This document shows, in pieces, positions 8,751-16,769 of a stretch of 64,000 bases of DNA. A program made the position numbers and the translations under genes. How positions within the stretch are numbered: position 1 is the first letter of the stretch; every line of letters starts with the position of its first letter. Origin of the DNA: Variovorax flavidus (GTDB taxonomy: Bacteria > Pseudomonadota > Gammaproteobacteria > Burkholderiales > Burkholderiaceae_C); assembly GCF_030317145.1 (NCBI RefSeq), contig NZ_JASZYE010000006.1:186001-250000 (forward strand), read 5' to 3'. Under the pieces are notes generated by a model that saw only the letters and a list, made by a program, of their open reading frames with translations, was not told where the DNA came from and did not search any database.

Positions 8751-9671
8751 TCAACGTGTGGAGGAAAGCTCGCCGGGACTTCCTGCGGCCACGCTGCCCG
8801 GCTTGCAGGTCAGCACCAGAATGACGAGCGTCAGCACGTAAGGCACCGTGTTGAAGAGGTGGTAGCCCCAGCCCACGCCGATCGATTGCAGCGCCGGGCC
8901 GATCGCGCCCGCGCCACCGAACAGCAGCGCCGCGCCGATGCACCGCAGCGGGCTCCAGCGCGCGAAGATCACCAGCGCCACCGCGATCAGGCCCTGCCCG
9001 CTGGAGATGCCTTCGTTCCAGCTGCCCGGGTAGAACAGCGTGAGCGACGCACCGCCCAGCCCCGCGATAAAGCCGCCCGCCGTGGTGGCCGCGATGCGCA
9101 ACCCGGCGACGGAATAGCCCAACGCTCGCGTGGCATTGGCCGAATCACCCGCCATGCGCACGAGCAACCCGGCGCGCGTGCGCGCAAAGCCCCACCACAG
9201 CAGCACCGCGAGGACGATGCCGACGGGCACCAGCGAATTCACCTGCAGCGCCGAGCGGATGACCGGGTTGTCGCTCCAGTTGCCCAGCGGGATGGCAGGC
9301 AGTTGCGGCGCCTGCGGCTGGATCAGCGGCTTGCCCAGGTAGAAGGCGAGCCCGGTGCCGAACAGCATCAGCGCGATGCCGGTCGCGACATCGTTGACCC
9401 GGTCGAGCGAACACAGGAGGCCGTGGAGCAAGGCCAGCGCCGCGCCGACGATGCCGCCGATCAACACGCCGAGCCATGCCGATCCGGTGAGCCATGCGCC
9501 GCCGAAGGAGGCCATCGCCGAGAGCACGAGCACGCCTTCGAGGCCGAGGTTGATGCGGCCAGACTTCTCGGTCAGGCACTCGCCGAGGCTCACGAAGAGG
9601 AAGGGCGCGCCGACCCGCAAGGCGCCGCCGACGATGCCGGCGACCAGCGCAATCCATTGGTCGGCGGTCAT
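8751..9671 (-). CDS. ABC transporter permease, nucleoside/BMP type (second subunit)
   Basis: The product has 306 residues from ATG 9671 and contains many hydrophobic segments, including a C-terminal YHLFNTVPYVLTLVILVLTC helix. The motifs SGRINLGLEGVLVLSAMASF and GYSVAGLRIAATTAGGFIAG match the second permease of BMP/nucleoside importers. The start overlaps the stop of the upstream permease (ATGA, 9668-9671), so the two subunits are translationally coupled. Confidence 0.9.
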   Translation of the reverse strand: MTADQWIALVAGIVGGALRVGAPFLFVSLGECLTEKSGRINLGLEGVLVLSAMASFGGAWLTGSAWLGVLIGGIVGAALALLHGLLCSLDRVNDVATGIALMLFGTGLAFYLGKPLIQPQAPQLPAIPLGNWSDNPVIRSALQVNSLVPVGIVLAVLLWWGFARTRAGLLVRMAGDSANATRALGYSVAGLRIAATTAGGFIAGLGGASLTLFYPGSWNEGISSGQGLIAVALVIFARWSPLRCIGAALLFGGAGAIGPALQSIGVGWGYHLFNTVPYVLTLVILVLTCKPGSVAAGSPGELSSTR

Positions 9672-10753
9672 TGCGCGACCTCTTTCGCCATCGGCGAGGG
9701 CTGCGCGACAAGTGGCGCGCGATTCCTGAACAGCGCTTTCCAGTCGATCATGCGCAGGCCTTCGCTCGCCAGGATCAGCACGAAAGCCATCCCCTGCAAC
9801 ACCAGCACCGATGCGTCGGGCAGGCCGAGGCGGCGTTGCAGCAGGCTGCCCGCGGCGCCAAAGCCGCCGAACAGGATCGCGACGGGAATCACCGCGACCG
9901 GGTTGTGGCGCGCGATGAACGACACCAGGATGCCCGCATACCCATAGCCCGCGATGAGCGACGCATTGGCGTTGGTATGGACCGCCGCCACCTCCACCGC
10001 ACCAGCAACCCCGGCGCAGGCCCCGCCCAGTCCGCAGGCAGCGAGGATGAGCCGGTTGGCCGGCAGGCCGACCAGTTGGGCTGTACGCGGATTCCCGCCC
10101 ACCACGCGCACCGAGAAGCCCGAGGCAGTGGCCCGCAGCCACAGCCCCGACACGAGGCAAGCGACCACGCCGATCACCAGCCCCCAATGCACATCGGAAC
10201 CGCCGATGCCGCCGATCGCCAACCCGTCCGCCAGCGAGCGCGTCGCGGGCTTGTTGAGGCTGGCCGGGTCACGCAGAACACCTTCGACAAGATGCTTGAA
10301 GAGGCCGATCGCAACATACGCCAGCAGCAGGCTGCTGATGGTCTCGTTGATGCCGCGGTATTGGCGGAGCCAGCCCGCAAGTGCGATCCACGCGGCACCG
10401 GCGACCGCGCCCGCAATGCACAACGCCACCGTGCCCGCGATGTTGGCCGGCAGCGGCAGCACGTAAGGCAATGCCGCGCAGGCCAGCCCGCCCAGCACGA
10501 CCGCGCCCTCCCCGCCGATGATCACCAGCCCCGCGCGTGCGGGGATCGCAACGCAGAGCGCCGTGAGCATCAACGGTGCCGCCCGCTGCAGCGTGTTCTG
10601 CCAGGAGAACCAGTCGCCGAACGCGCCCTTGAAGAGGATGACCCACACTTCCAGCGGACTCACGCCGGCGAACCAGACGAACACGCCGAACAGGAGCAGC
10701 GCCGCCGCGATGGCGAACACCGGCAGAGCGATTTCTTTCAGTGCGTCGCGCAT
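9668..10753 (-). CDS. ABC transporter permease, nucleoside/BMP type (first subunit)
   Basis: The product is a 361-residue polytopic inner-membrane protein. Segments LTALCVAIPARAGLVIIGGE and VVGGNPRTAQLVGLPANRLI are typical of the longer permease of BMP/nucleoside ABC importers. It begins 24 bp after the BMP binding protein and overlaps the following permease by 4 nt. With the duplicated ATPase at 6393 it forms one complete importer. Confidence 0.9.
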   Translation of the reverse strand: MRDALKEIALPVFAIAAALLLFGVFVWFAGVSPLEVWVILFKGAFGDWFSWQNTLQRAAPLMLTALCVAIPARAGLVIIGGEGAVVLGGLACAALPYVLPLPANIAGTVALCIAGAVAGAAWIALAGWLRQYRGINETISSLLLAYVAIGLFKHLVEGVLRDPASLNKPATRSLADGLAIGGIGGSDVHWGLVIGVVACLVSGLWLRATASGFSVRVVGGNPRTAQLVGLPANRLILAACGLGGACAGVAGAVEVAAVHTNANASLIAGYGYAGILVSFIARHNPVAVIPVAILFGGFGAAGSLLQRRLGLPDASVLVLQGMAFVLILASEGLRMIDWKALFRNRAPLVAQPSPMAKEVAQ

Positions 10754-10777
10754 CGTCGGCTCGCAGTACGGGGATGC

Positions 10778-11893
10778 TTATCCGATGGAGCCGACCACAC
10801 CCTCGACCAGGTAGTTCATCTTCTCCAACTCCAGGTCCGTCTGCTTGAACGTCTTGCCGCCGGCGATCACGACCGCGCCCTTGTTGTCCTTGAGCGGACC
10901 GCTGAAGATGTCGAAGGTGCCCGCAAGCATCTTGGCCTTGATGTCGTCGGCGTTCTTCTTGGCCGCGTCGGTGACCATCGGGCCGTAGGGCGACATCTTC
11001 ACGTAGCCTTCCTTCAGGCCACCGCGCAGGAAGTTCGGATGCGGCTTGCCGGTCTGCGCCGCTTCGACGACCGTCTTGTAGGCGGTGAGCCAGTTCCACT
11101 CGGCACCGGTGAGGTACGCGTTGGGCGCCAGCTTGGCCTGGCTCGCGTGGTAGCCGCACACCATCTTGCCGCGCTTGGCAGCCGTCTCGACGATCACCTT
11201 GGGCCCATCGACGTGCATCGTGAACACGTCGCACCCCTGGTCGGCGAGGCTGTTGGTGGCTTCCGCTTCCTTGACGGCCATCGACCAGTCGCCCGTGAAG
11301 ATCACGCTGCAGGTGATGCCGGGCTTGACCGAGCGCGCGCCCATCGTGAACGCGTTGATGTTGCGCAGCACCTGCGGAATCGGCTTGGCGGCGACGAAGG
11401 CGATCTTGTTGCTCTTCGTCATGTGGCCGGCGATCACGCCGTTGAGAAACTGGCACTCGTCGATGTAGCCGAAGAAGCTGCCGACGTTCTTGGGATGCTT
11501 GCCTTCCGTCCAGAGGCCGCCGCAGTGCGAGAAACGCACGTCCGGATTCTTCGGCGCCACGGCCAGGATGTGCGGGTCGAAATAGCCGAAGGATGTCGGG
11601 AACAGAAGGCCCGCACCATCCTGCGCGATCATCCCGGTCATGGTCTTCTGCACGGCCGCGGTCTCGGGCACGTTCTCTTCCTCGACCACCTTGATGCCGG
11701 GCAGCTTCTTCAACTCGGCCGCCGCCTGCGCGTGCGCCTGGTTGTAGCCGTAGTCGTCGCGCGGGCCGACGTAGATCACACCGACCGTCAGCGGCTTCTG
11801 CGCGCTGGCGAGGGCACTCCATCCACCCAGCGTGGTGGCGGAGGCCAGTGCTGCGAGGGACTTGAGGGAATCGCGACGATTGAACTGGCTCAT
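10778..11893 (-). CDS. BMP-family (PnrA/AtzT-like) ABC substrate-binding protein
   Basis: The product has 371 residues from ATG 11893 (MSQFNRRDSLKSLAALASA). The paired Arg and following hydrophobic stretch suggest a Tat-type or strong Sec signal, ending near ALASAQ. There is no lipobox Cys. The mature part has BMP landmarks: VGVIYVGPRDDYGYNQAHAQ, the FFGYIDECQFLNGVIAGHMT region and DVFTMHVDGPKV. BMP proteins bind nucleosides and purine-like or triazine-like rings; Pseudomonas sp. ADP AtzT is a relative by memory. A planar nitrogen-rich ligand would suit the enzymes around it. It is the first gene of the operon reading to 4933; the dyad at 11942-11957 lies about 50 bp upstream. Confidence 0.88.
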   Translation of the reverse strand: MSQFNRRDSLKSLAALASATTLGGWSALASAQKPLTVGVIYVGPRDDYGYNQAHAQAAAELKKLPGIKVVEEENVPETAAVQKTMTGMIAQDGAGLLFPTSFGYFDPHILAVAPKNPDVRFSHCGGLWTEGKHPKNVGSFFGYIDECQFLNGVIAGHMTKSNKIAFVAAKPIPQVLRNINAFTMGARSVKPGITCSVIFTGDWSMAVKEAEATNSLADQGCDVFTMHVDGPKVIVETAAKRGKMVCGYHASQAKLAPNAYLTGAEWNWLTAYKTVVEAAQTGKPHPNFLRGGLKEGYVKMSPYGPMVTDAAKKNADDIKAKMLAGTFDIFSGPLKDNKGAVVIAGGKTFKQTDLELEKMNYLVEGVVGSIG

Positions 11894-11941
11894 GCTGCTG
11901 CTCCTGAAGATGTGGGAGGGTTCGGAGGGCCGGGTAATCCT

Positions 11942-11957
11942 GTCTTGGATACAAGAC
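11942..11957. promoter_or_regulatory. Operator-like inverted repeat upstream of the BMP operon
   Basis: GTCTTGGATACAAGAC consists of perfect 6-bp arms GTCTTG / CAAGAC around GATA. It lies 49 bp upstream of the BMP protein start and between that gene and the atzH stop. The block ATCCTGTCTTG-NN-TACAAGA is shared with the site at 18502-18517 in front of atzF. Only two sites of this form were noticed in the window. The local GntR protein is the likely binder. Confidence 0.65.
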
Positions 11958-12005
11958 GGTGTGCATAAACCGTACCAGCGCAAGCCGCCGGTTTGGGCGC
12001 AGAAA

Positions 12006-12386
12006 TCAGCCCATCAGGCTCACATGCGCCGCCACGACGCGCCAGCCTTGGGCGGTGCGCATCCATGTCTGGCTCTGGCGCCCCGTCTTTGTGCTTCCTT
12101 CGCGGCGGAATTCGATGTTGGCGGTCGCGAAGTCGTGGCCGTAGGTGGTGATGGCGGTGCGCAGGATCTCGCGCGCCAGGCCCTGCGAGGGGCGCGATGC
12201 GCGGAAGGACTGGATCTCCTGGTAGCCGTAGAGGTTCTCGGTGGCACCGTAGCGCAAGGTGTGCGGGCTGTTCCAGAACAGTTCATCGAGGATCTCGACC
12301 TTGTTATGGACCAGTGCATCTTCGTAGCGCTCGAATGCGGCCGTCACTTCGGCCAGCACTTCGGGCAGGTTGATGGGGGTGTTCAT
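12006..12386 (-). CDS. atzH: AtzH-like DUF3225 protein (1,3-dicarboxyurea decarboxylase family)
   Basis: The product has 126 residues from ATG 12386 (MNTPINLPEVLAEVTAAFER). It is an SnoaL/NTF2-like small alpha+beta protein with the DUF3225 landmarks LVHNKVEILDELFWNSPHTL and RYGATENLYGYQEIQSFRAS. AtzH in cyanuric acid degradation decarboxylates 1,3-dicarboxyurea to allophanate; the related HpxZ occurs in oxalurate catabolism. The adjacency to AtzE/AtzG homologues and to an allophanate hydrolase favours the AtzH role. It begins 11 bp after atzE. Confidence 0.85.
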   Translation of the reverse strand: MNTPINLPEVLAEVTAAFERYEDALVHNKVEILDELFWNSPHTLRYGATENLYGYQEIQSFRASRPSQGLAREILRTAITTYGHDFATANIEFRREGSTKTGRQSQTWMRTAQGWRVVAAHVSLMG

Positions 12387-12397
12387 CGCTTCCTTTG

Positions 12398-13837
12398 TCA
12401 GAGCGTGGCCACGGGCGCTTGCGCGACGCCGGCCGATTCGAGTGCGGCGGCGACGCGCAGCACGAGGTCTTCGCGCCAGGGCGCGGCAATGACCTGCACG
12501 CCGATCGGCAGGTCCGGGTGGGCGCCCCACACGGGCACGGCGCAGACCGGCAGGCCGATGCACGAAATGGGTTGGGTCAGCACGCCCATGCTGGGGCGCA
12601 CGGGCAGGCGCTGGCCGTTGATCTCGAACCACTCGGCGCCGATGGGCGTCGCCGCGCAGGGCGTCGCTGCGGCGAGCAGCACATCGAAGCGCTCGAACAG
12701 CCGCGCGACCTGCTCCGCGTAGAGCCGCCGCACACGCTGCGCACGCGCGATCCATGCGGCCGGGAGCAACGCACCGGCGAGGAATCGGTCGCGCGACAAG
12801 GGCTCGAAGTCGTGGGCGCGGGTGCGCAGGTCGGGCAGGTGCAGCGCCGCGCCTTCGGAATTGGTGATGAGGAAGGCCGCTGCGCGCCCGGCCTCGACCA
12901 TCGGCAGCTCGACCGTCTGGCTCGCACCCAGGGCCTGCGCGACGGCATCGACAGCGGTCAACGCCTCGGGTTGGGCCCGCTCGCGAAAGTAGCCACCCAG
13001 CACGCCGATGCGAAGTCCTTGCAGGCCACGCGAAATCGCTGGCGTCGCCAACTCGACCTCGCGCTGCGCGCAGCCGGGGTCGCGGAGTCCGACAGTTTCC
13101 GGCCCTTGCATCAGATCGTAGGCCAGCGCGAGATCGCGCACCGAACGTGCGAAGGGCCCCAGGTGATCGAGGCTCGACACGAAGGGATAGCTGCCCGTGC
13201 GCGGCAGGCGGCCGAAGGTTGGCTTGAGTCCGAACACACCGCACAGCGAGGCCGGGACGCGGATCGATCCGTTGGTGTCGGAACCCAAGGTCAGCGGCAC
13301 CTGCCCCGCGGCCACAGCGGCGCCGGAGCCGCCCGACGACCCACCGGCGATGCGCGACAGATCATGCGGGTTGTGCGCCGCGCCGACGTGGCTGTTCTCG
13401 GTGGTGAAGCCGTAGGCGTACTCGTCCATGTTGAGCGCACCGACCAACACCGCTCCGGCGTTCTCCAACCGGCGGACCAGTTCCGCATCGCTGCGCGCGG
13501 GAGGGCTCTCGCGCTCGATCTTCGAGCCGGCCAGCGTCGGCAGGCCGGCGATGTCGAAAAGATTCTTCACTGCGAAGGGCACACCGAGCAGCGGCAGCTC
13601 GCGCGTGCGCGCGCCCCTGTCGGAGAACAGCGAGGCATCGATCTGTGCGGCCCTCCGCAGCGCGCGCTCACGGACCACATCGGTGAAGGCGTTCACCCGA
13701 CCGTTCGTCGCCTCGATGCGATCCAGGCTGGCCTGCACGAGCGCCACGGCGCTGACTGCCTTGGACTGCACGGCAGCCGCCATGGCGCAGCCGTCCTTCT
13801 GAAGCAGGGCAGCGATGCCGTCAGGAGAGGCGCTCAT
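12398..13837 (-). CDS. atzE: AtzE-like amidase (1-carboxybiuret hydrolase, catalytic subunit)
   Basis: This is an amidase-signature enzyme of 479 residues. The Ser-cisSer-Lys triad is visible: Lys91 in VPFAVKNLFDIAG, the cis-Ser in IAGGSSGGSGAAV (residues 163-175) and the nucleophile Ser191 in LGSDTNGSIRVP. AtzE removes ammonia from 1-carboxybiuret to give 1,3-dicarboxyurea and needs AtzG for stability. The stop/start overlap with atzG (4 nt) means the two are co-translated, as expected for a heteromer. The alternative is an HpxY-type oxalurate-pathway amidase. The atzF-like gene in the same unit supports the carboxybiuret reading. Confidence 0.87.
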   Translation of the reverse strand: MSASPDGIAALLQKDGCAMAAAVQSKAVSAVALVQASLDRIEATNGRVNAFTDVVRERALRRAAQIDASLFSDRGARTRELPLLGVPFAVKNLFDIAGLPTLAGSKIERESPPARSDAELVRRLENAGAVLVGALNMDEYAYGFTTENSHVGAAHNPHDLSRIAGGSSGGSGAAVAAGQVPLTLGSDTNGSIRVPASLCGVFGLKPTFGRLPRTGSYPFVSSLDHLGPFARSVRDLALAYDLMQGPETVGLRDPGCAQREVELATPAISRGLQGLRIGVLGGYFRERAQPEALTAVDAVAQALGASQTVELPMVEAGRAAAFLITNSEGAALHLPDLRTRAHDFEPLSRDRFLAGALLPAAWIARAQRVRRLYAEQVARLFERFDVLLAAATPCAATPIGAEWFEINGQRLPVRPSMGVLTQPISCIGLPVCAVPVWGAHPDLPIGVQVIAAPWREDLVLRVAAALESAGVAQAPVATL

Positions 13838-14040
13838 GCTTCCTTCTCCCGCGGTTCGACCGGCGTGAAGTTCACCGCGGACTCGTCGTGCGGGCCGAGC
13901 GGGACGGCCTCCACGAGCGCGGCGAACTCGGCGGCCAACCCGAAGAAGCGTACGACGCCGGGACGGTGGTCGGGCCGCAAATTCAGGCCCAGGGCAGCCG
14001 ATGTGGCATCCACATAGGATTCGATCTGTGCGGGCGTCAT
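13834..14040 (-). CDS. atzG: AtzG-like DUF4089 small subunit
   Basis: The product has 68 residues (MTPAQIESYVDATSAALGLN, then LRPDHRPGVVRFFGLAAEFA), the exact size class of AtzG, the small helical partner that binds and stabilises AtzE in a GatCA-like complex. It was once missed in Pseudomonas sp. ADP because of its size. It overlaps atzE by 4 nt (13834-13837) and starts 9 bp after the ABC ATPase gene. Its C-terminus VNFTPVEPREKEA is charged and probably flexible. Confidence 0.85.
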   Translation of the reverse strand: MTPAQIESYVDATSAALGLNLRPDHRPGVVRFFGLAAEFAALVEAVPLGPHDESAVNFTPVEPREKEA

Positions 14041-14049
14041 GGTGGCTCC

Positions 14050-14880
14050 CTATCGGCGCACTTCGCGCTGGAATATCTCGAGGCTCAGCTTCTTCATGCT
14101 CACGAAGCTGGCCGAGCTCAGCGTCTCCAGCGTGCGCGGTCGCGCATCGCCGTAGTCGAGGATCTCGGCCACCTTGGTCGGGCGCTTGGTCAGCAGCAAC
14201 ACCTGGTCGGCCAGGTACACGGCCTCCTCCAGGTCGTGCGAGACCAGCAGCATCGTCGTGCCGGTCTGCATGAACACCTCCTGCAGCTTCTCGCGGATGA
14301 AGAGCGTCATCTCGAAGTCGAGCGCCGAGAAAGGCTCGTCGAGGAACAGCACCTCCGGGTTCGGCGCCAGTGCGCGCATGATCGAAGCAGTCTGCTGCTG
14401 CCCGCCCGACAACTCATAGGGATAGCGCTTGAGGTCGAACTTGACGTCGAACGAAGCCACCAGTTCCTGCATCCGCCGGTCCACCTCCGCCTTGGAACGG
14501 CCTTCGAGCTTCAGCGGGTAGGCGATGTTGTCGATGGTGCGCATCCACGGGAACATCGCCTCGCGATAGTTCTGGAACACGTAGCCGATCTTGGTGTCCT
14601 TGAGCGACTTGCCGTCGAACAGGATCTCGCCGGAATCGATCGGGATGAGCCCCGCGATCATGTTGATCAGCGTCGACTTGCCGCAGCCGTTGGGCCCGAA
14701 GACCGAAACGATCTTGTGCTTGGGGATGTCGAGGTCGAAGTTCTCGTACAGCGGCCAGCCCGCGAAGTGCTTGGTGAGCCCCCGGATGGTGATGTGAGTG
14801 CCGGCCGGGCCGGGCGTGAAGACGGGCTTGGGCACGTCGGCATAGACGGGCCCGTTGATGACGTTGTCGACGGTTCTCAT
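14050..14880 (-). CDS. NitT/TauT-type ABC transporter ATP-binding protein
   Basis: The product has 276 residues from ATG 14880. Walker A is FGPNGCGKSTLIN (about residue 64), the Q-loop is YVFQNYREAMFPW, the signature YELSGGQQQTASIMRAL and Walker B EVLFLDEPFSALD, followed by the switch His in LLVSHDLEEAVYLAD. This pattern is typical of ATPases of nitrate/sulfonate/taurine-type importers. It overlaps the permease stop by 4 nt (ATGA, 14877-14880). It partners the permease at 14877 and the binding protein at 15712. Confidence 0.93.
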   Translation of the reverse strand: MRTVDNVINGPVYADVPKPVFTPGPAGTHITIRGLTKHFAGWPLYENFDLDIPKHKIVSVFGPNGCGKSTLINMIAGLIPIDSGEILFDGKSLKDTKIGYVFQNYREAMFPWMRTIDNIAYPLKLEGRSKAEVDRRMQELVASFDVKFDLKRYPYELSGGQQQTASIMRALAPNPEVLFLDEPFSALDFEMTLFIREKLQEVFMQTGTTMLLVSHDLEEAVYLADQVLLLTKRPTKVAEILDYGDARPRTLETLSSASFVSMKKLSLEIFQREVRR

Positions 14881-15707
14881 CGTCCGCTCCAGTGCACGAT
14901 GCGACGCTCGGCCAGCAAGAAGAGGATGTTGAGCGCATAGCCCAGCGCACCGGCCGCGAGGATGGACGCGTACATGTCCTTCACGTTCATCACCTGCTGC
15001 GAGTTGATGATGCGGTGGCCGAGGCCGCTGTCGGAGCCGATGAACATCTCGGCCACGATCACGATCACCAGCGCCATCGACACCGCCGAGCGCAGGCCGA
15101 CGAAGCTCGGCTGCAGGCTTTCCCATACCAGCACGTCGCGGAAGATCTGCCAGCGCGATGCACCCATGACCTTGGCCGCCATCACGCGCTGCTTGCGCGC
15201 GTTCATCACGCCGTAGGCGCTGTTGAACACCACGATGAGCAGCGCGCCGAAAGCCGCGATCGCGACCTTGTTGACGTCCGACACGCCGAAGATCATCAGG
15301 AACAGCGGGATGAGCGCCGAGGATGGCGTGGAGCGGAAGAAGTCGATCAGGAACTCGACGCTTCGATAGGCCTTCTCGTTGCTGCCGAGCAGCACGCCCA
15401 GCGGAACGCCCACGATGGCTGCGATGAGGAAGGCCTGCAGCGTGCGCCAGACGGTCACCGCGAAGTCGGTCAACAGCGGGCCGCCCGCCAGGCCTGACAG
15501 CAGCGTGCCGATGGTGTCGGCCGGCATCGGCAGCAGGATCGCCTTGATGAAGCCCAGCCGCACGGCCAGGTCCCAGATGATGAAGAGCACCACCGGGCCG
15601 ATGAAGGGCAATGCCTTGACCCAGTGCGATTCGCGCGGCGGCGCGGAAGCCGCGGCAGCGGCCGGCGGAGCCCAGGGTGCGGCGCCCGATGACGCGGGAG
15701 TGCTCAT
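14877..15707 (-). CDS. NitT/TauT-type ABC transporter permease
   Basis: The product is a 276-residue inner-membrane protein. It has an Ala/Pro-rich cytoplasmic N-terminus of about 30 residues, then several membrane helices. The EAA-type loop AAKVMGASRWQIFRDVLVWE contacts the ATPase. It begins 4 bp downstream of the binding-protein gene and is translationally coupled to the ATPase. Confidence 0.92.
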   Translation of the reverse strand: MSTPASSGAAPWAPPAAAAASAPPRESHWVKALPFIGPVVLFIIWDLAVRLGFIKAILLPMPADTIGTLLSGLAGGPLLTDFAVTVWRTLQAFLIAAIVGVPLGVLLGSNEKAYRSVEFLIDFFRSTPSSALIPLFLMIFGVSDVNKVAIAAFGALLIVVFNSAYGVMNARKQRVMAAKVMGASRWQIFRDVLVWESLQPSFVGLRSAVSMALVIVIVAEMFIGSDSGLGHRIINSQQVMNVKDMYASILAAGALGYALNILFLLAERRIVHWSGR

Positions 15708-15711
15708 GGCC

Positions 15712-16725
15712 TTACCCCTTGTAGAGCATCGAGTCGACCATCAGGCGCGACGAGAAGATGCCTTTTTCCGAGAACAGGTCGAAGAACTTCTGGAAGTGCG
15801 CCACGTCGGCGGGCGTGAACTCGTTGTACATGGTGTAGGCCGCCAGCGGCACTTCGCCCGTGAGCGGGCCTTCGATGGCGGTGTAGCCCTTGAGGTACTG
15901 GCGTGCCTCGTTCGGCTTGCTGCGCACGAAGGCCACGCCCTGGCCGTAGGCGGTGATGAACTTCTTCGCGGCGTCGGGGTTTTTCTTGATGAAGGCCGAG
16001 GTGAGAGAAGCGGAGCCGCCGAACCACGGCGCCATCGGGTCGCCGAGCACGTACTTGGCGATGACGCCCGCTTCCAGCACTCGCGTGGTGCCGTTGAGGC
16101 GTCCGATCGTTCCCGTGGGTTCCAGCGTGTAGCAGCCGTCGACCTGCCCTGCAGCCAGTGCGGCGACGTGCTGGCCGATGGGCAGTTCCACGACCGTGGC
16201 GCCGGTCGCGCCACCGCGCTCAAGCACGGTCTTGGCCAGAGTCACGTTCTGGATGCCGGGGCCGGACGCGACGCGCTTGCCCTTCAGGTCGGCCATGGTC
16301 TTCGCCGTGCTGGCCGTCGGCACCAGCATCTCGTCGAGCACGTTTTTCACGTTGCTCGGGTTCGAGCAGAAGATCTTGAAGCTGCCCGGCGCGGCGATCT
16401 CGCCGATGGCGATGTTGGCCGAGCCGGTGCCGTTGGCGCTGCCGTCGCAGCGTTCGGAGAGCATGGCTTCCATGATCTGCTGCGCACCGGCGAAGCGCTG
16501 CACTTCGACATCCAGGCCTGCGCTCTTGAAGAAGCCTTGTTCCACCGCCGCATAGAAAGGCAGCCCCGCTGCGATGGGCCAGTAGCCGATGCGGATCTTG
16601 GTCGCCGCCTGGGCACGCACGAGCGCCGGTGCCGCGAGCACGGCCAGGCCGGCCGCGCCTGCCTGGAGCACCTGACGTCGGGAGGCCGGCGTGGCGATGG
16701 AAGGCGATGAGACTTTGAAGGCCAT
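15712..16725 (-). CDS. NitT/TauT-type ABC substrate-binding protein (Tat signal)
   Basis: The product has 337 residues. The N-terminus holds a twin-arginine signal (ASRRQVLQAGAAGLAVLAAP, then ALVRAQA), indicating export of a folded protein. The mature domain begins TKIRIGYWPIAAGLPFYAAV and continues with GFFKSAGLDVEVQRFAG, characteristic of SsuA/TauA/ThiY-like proteins. The ligand is unknown; given the operon it is probably a small anionic or urea-like nitrogen compound. It lies 44 bp after atzF and heads the importer set. Confidence 0.9.
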   Translation of the reverse strand: MAFKVSSPSIATPASRRQVLQAGAAGLAVLAAPALVRAQAATKIRIGYWPIAAGLPFYAAVEQGFFKSAGLDVEVQRFAGAQQIMEAMLSERCDGSANGTGSANIAIGEIAAPGSFKIFCSNPSNVKNVLDEMLVPTASTAKTMADLKGKRVASGPGIQNVTLAKTVLERGGATGATVVELPIGQHVAALAAGQVDGCYTLEPTGTIGRLNGTTRVLEAGVIAKYVLGDPMAPWFGGSASLTSAFIKKNPDAAKKFITAYGQGVAFVRSKPNEARQYLKGYTAIEGPLTGEVPLAAYTMYNEFTPADVAHFQKFFDLFSEKGIFSSRLMVDSMLYKG

Positions 16726-16769
16726 TGATTACTCCGGAGGGTTCTTGAAAGGACAGGTTTTGAAATGGC

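Noticed and set aside
9671..11968. Long 765-codon open frame on the plus strand
   Set aside because: It runs antisense through two permeases and the BMP protein, which have clear family motifs. It is Arg/His/Gln-rich with no recognisable domain, a usual shadow in high-GC DNA.
12006..13837. Oxalurate (hpx) pathway as the primary assignment for the amidase/DUF3225 genes
   Set aside because: Not excluded, but the AtzF-like allophanate hydrolase and BiuH-like enzyme in the same block fit carboxybiuret/biuret better, and no HpxW-type gene is present.
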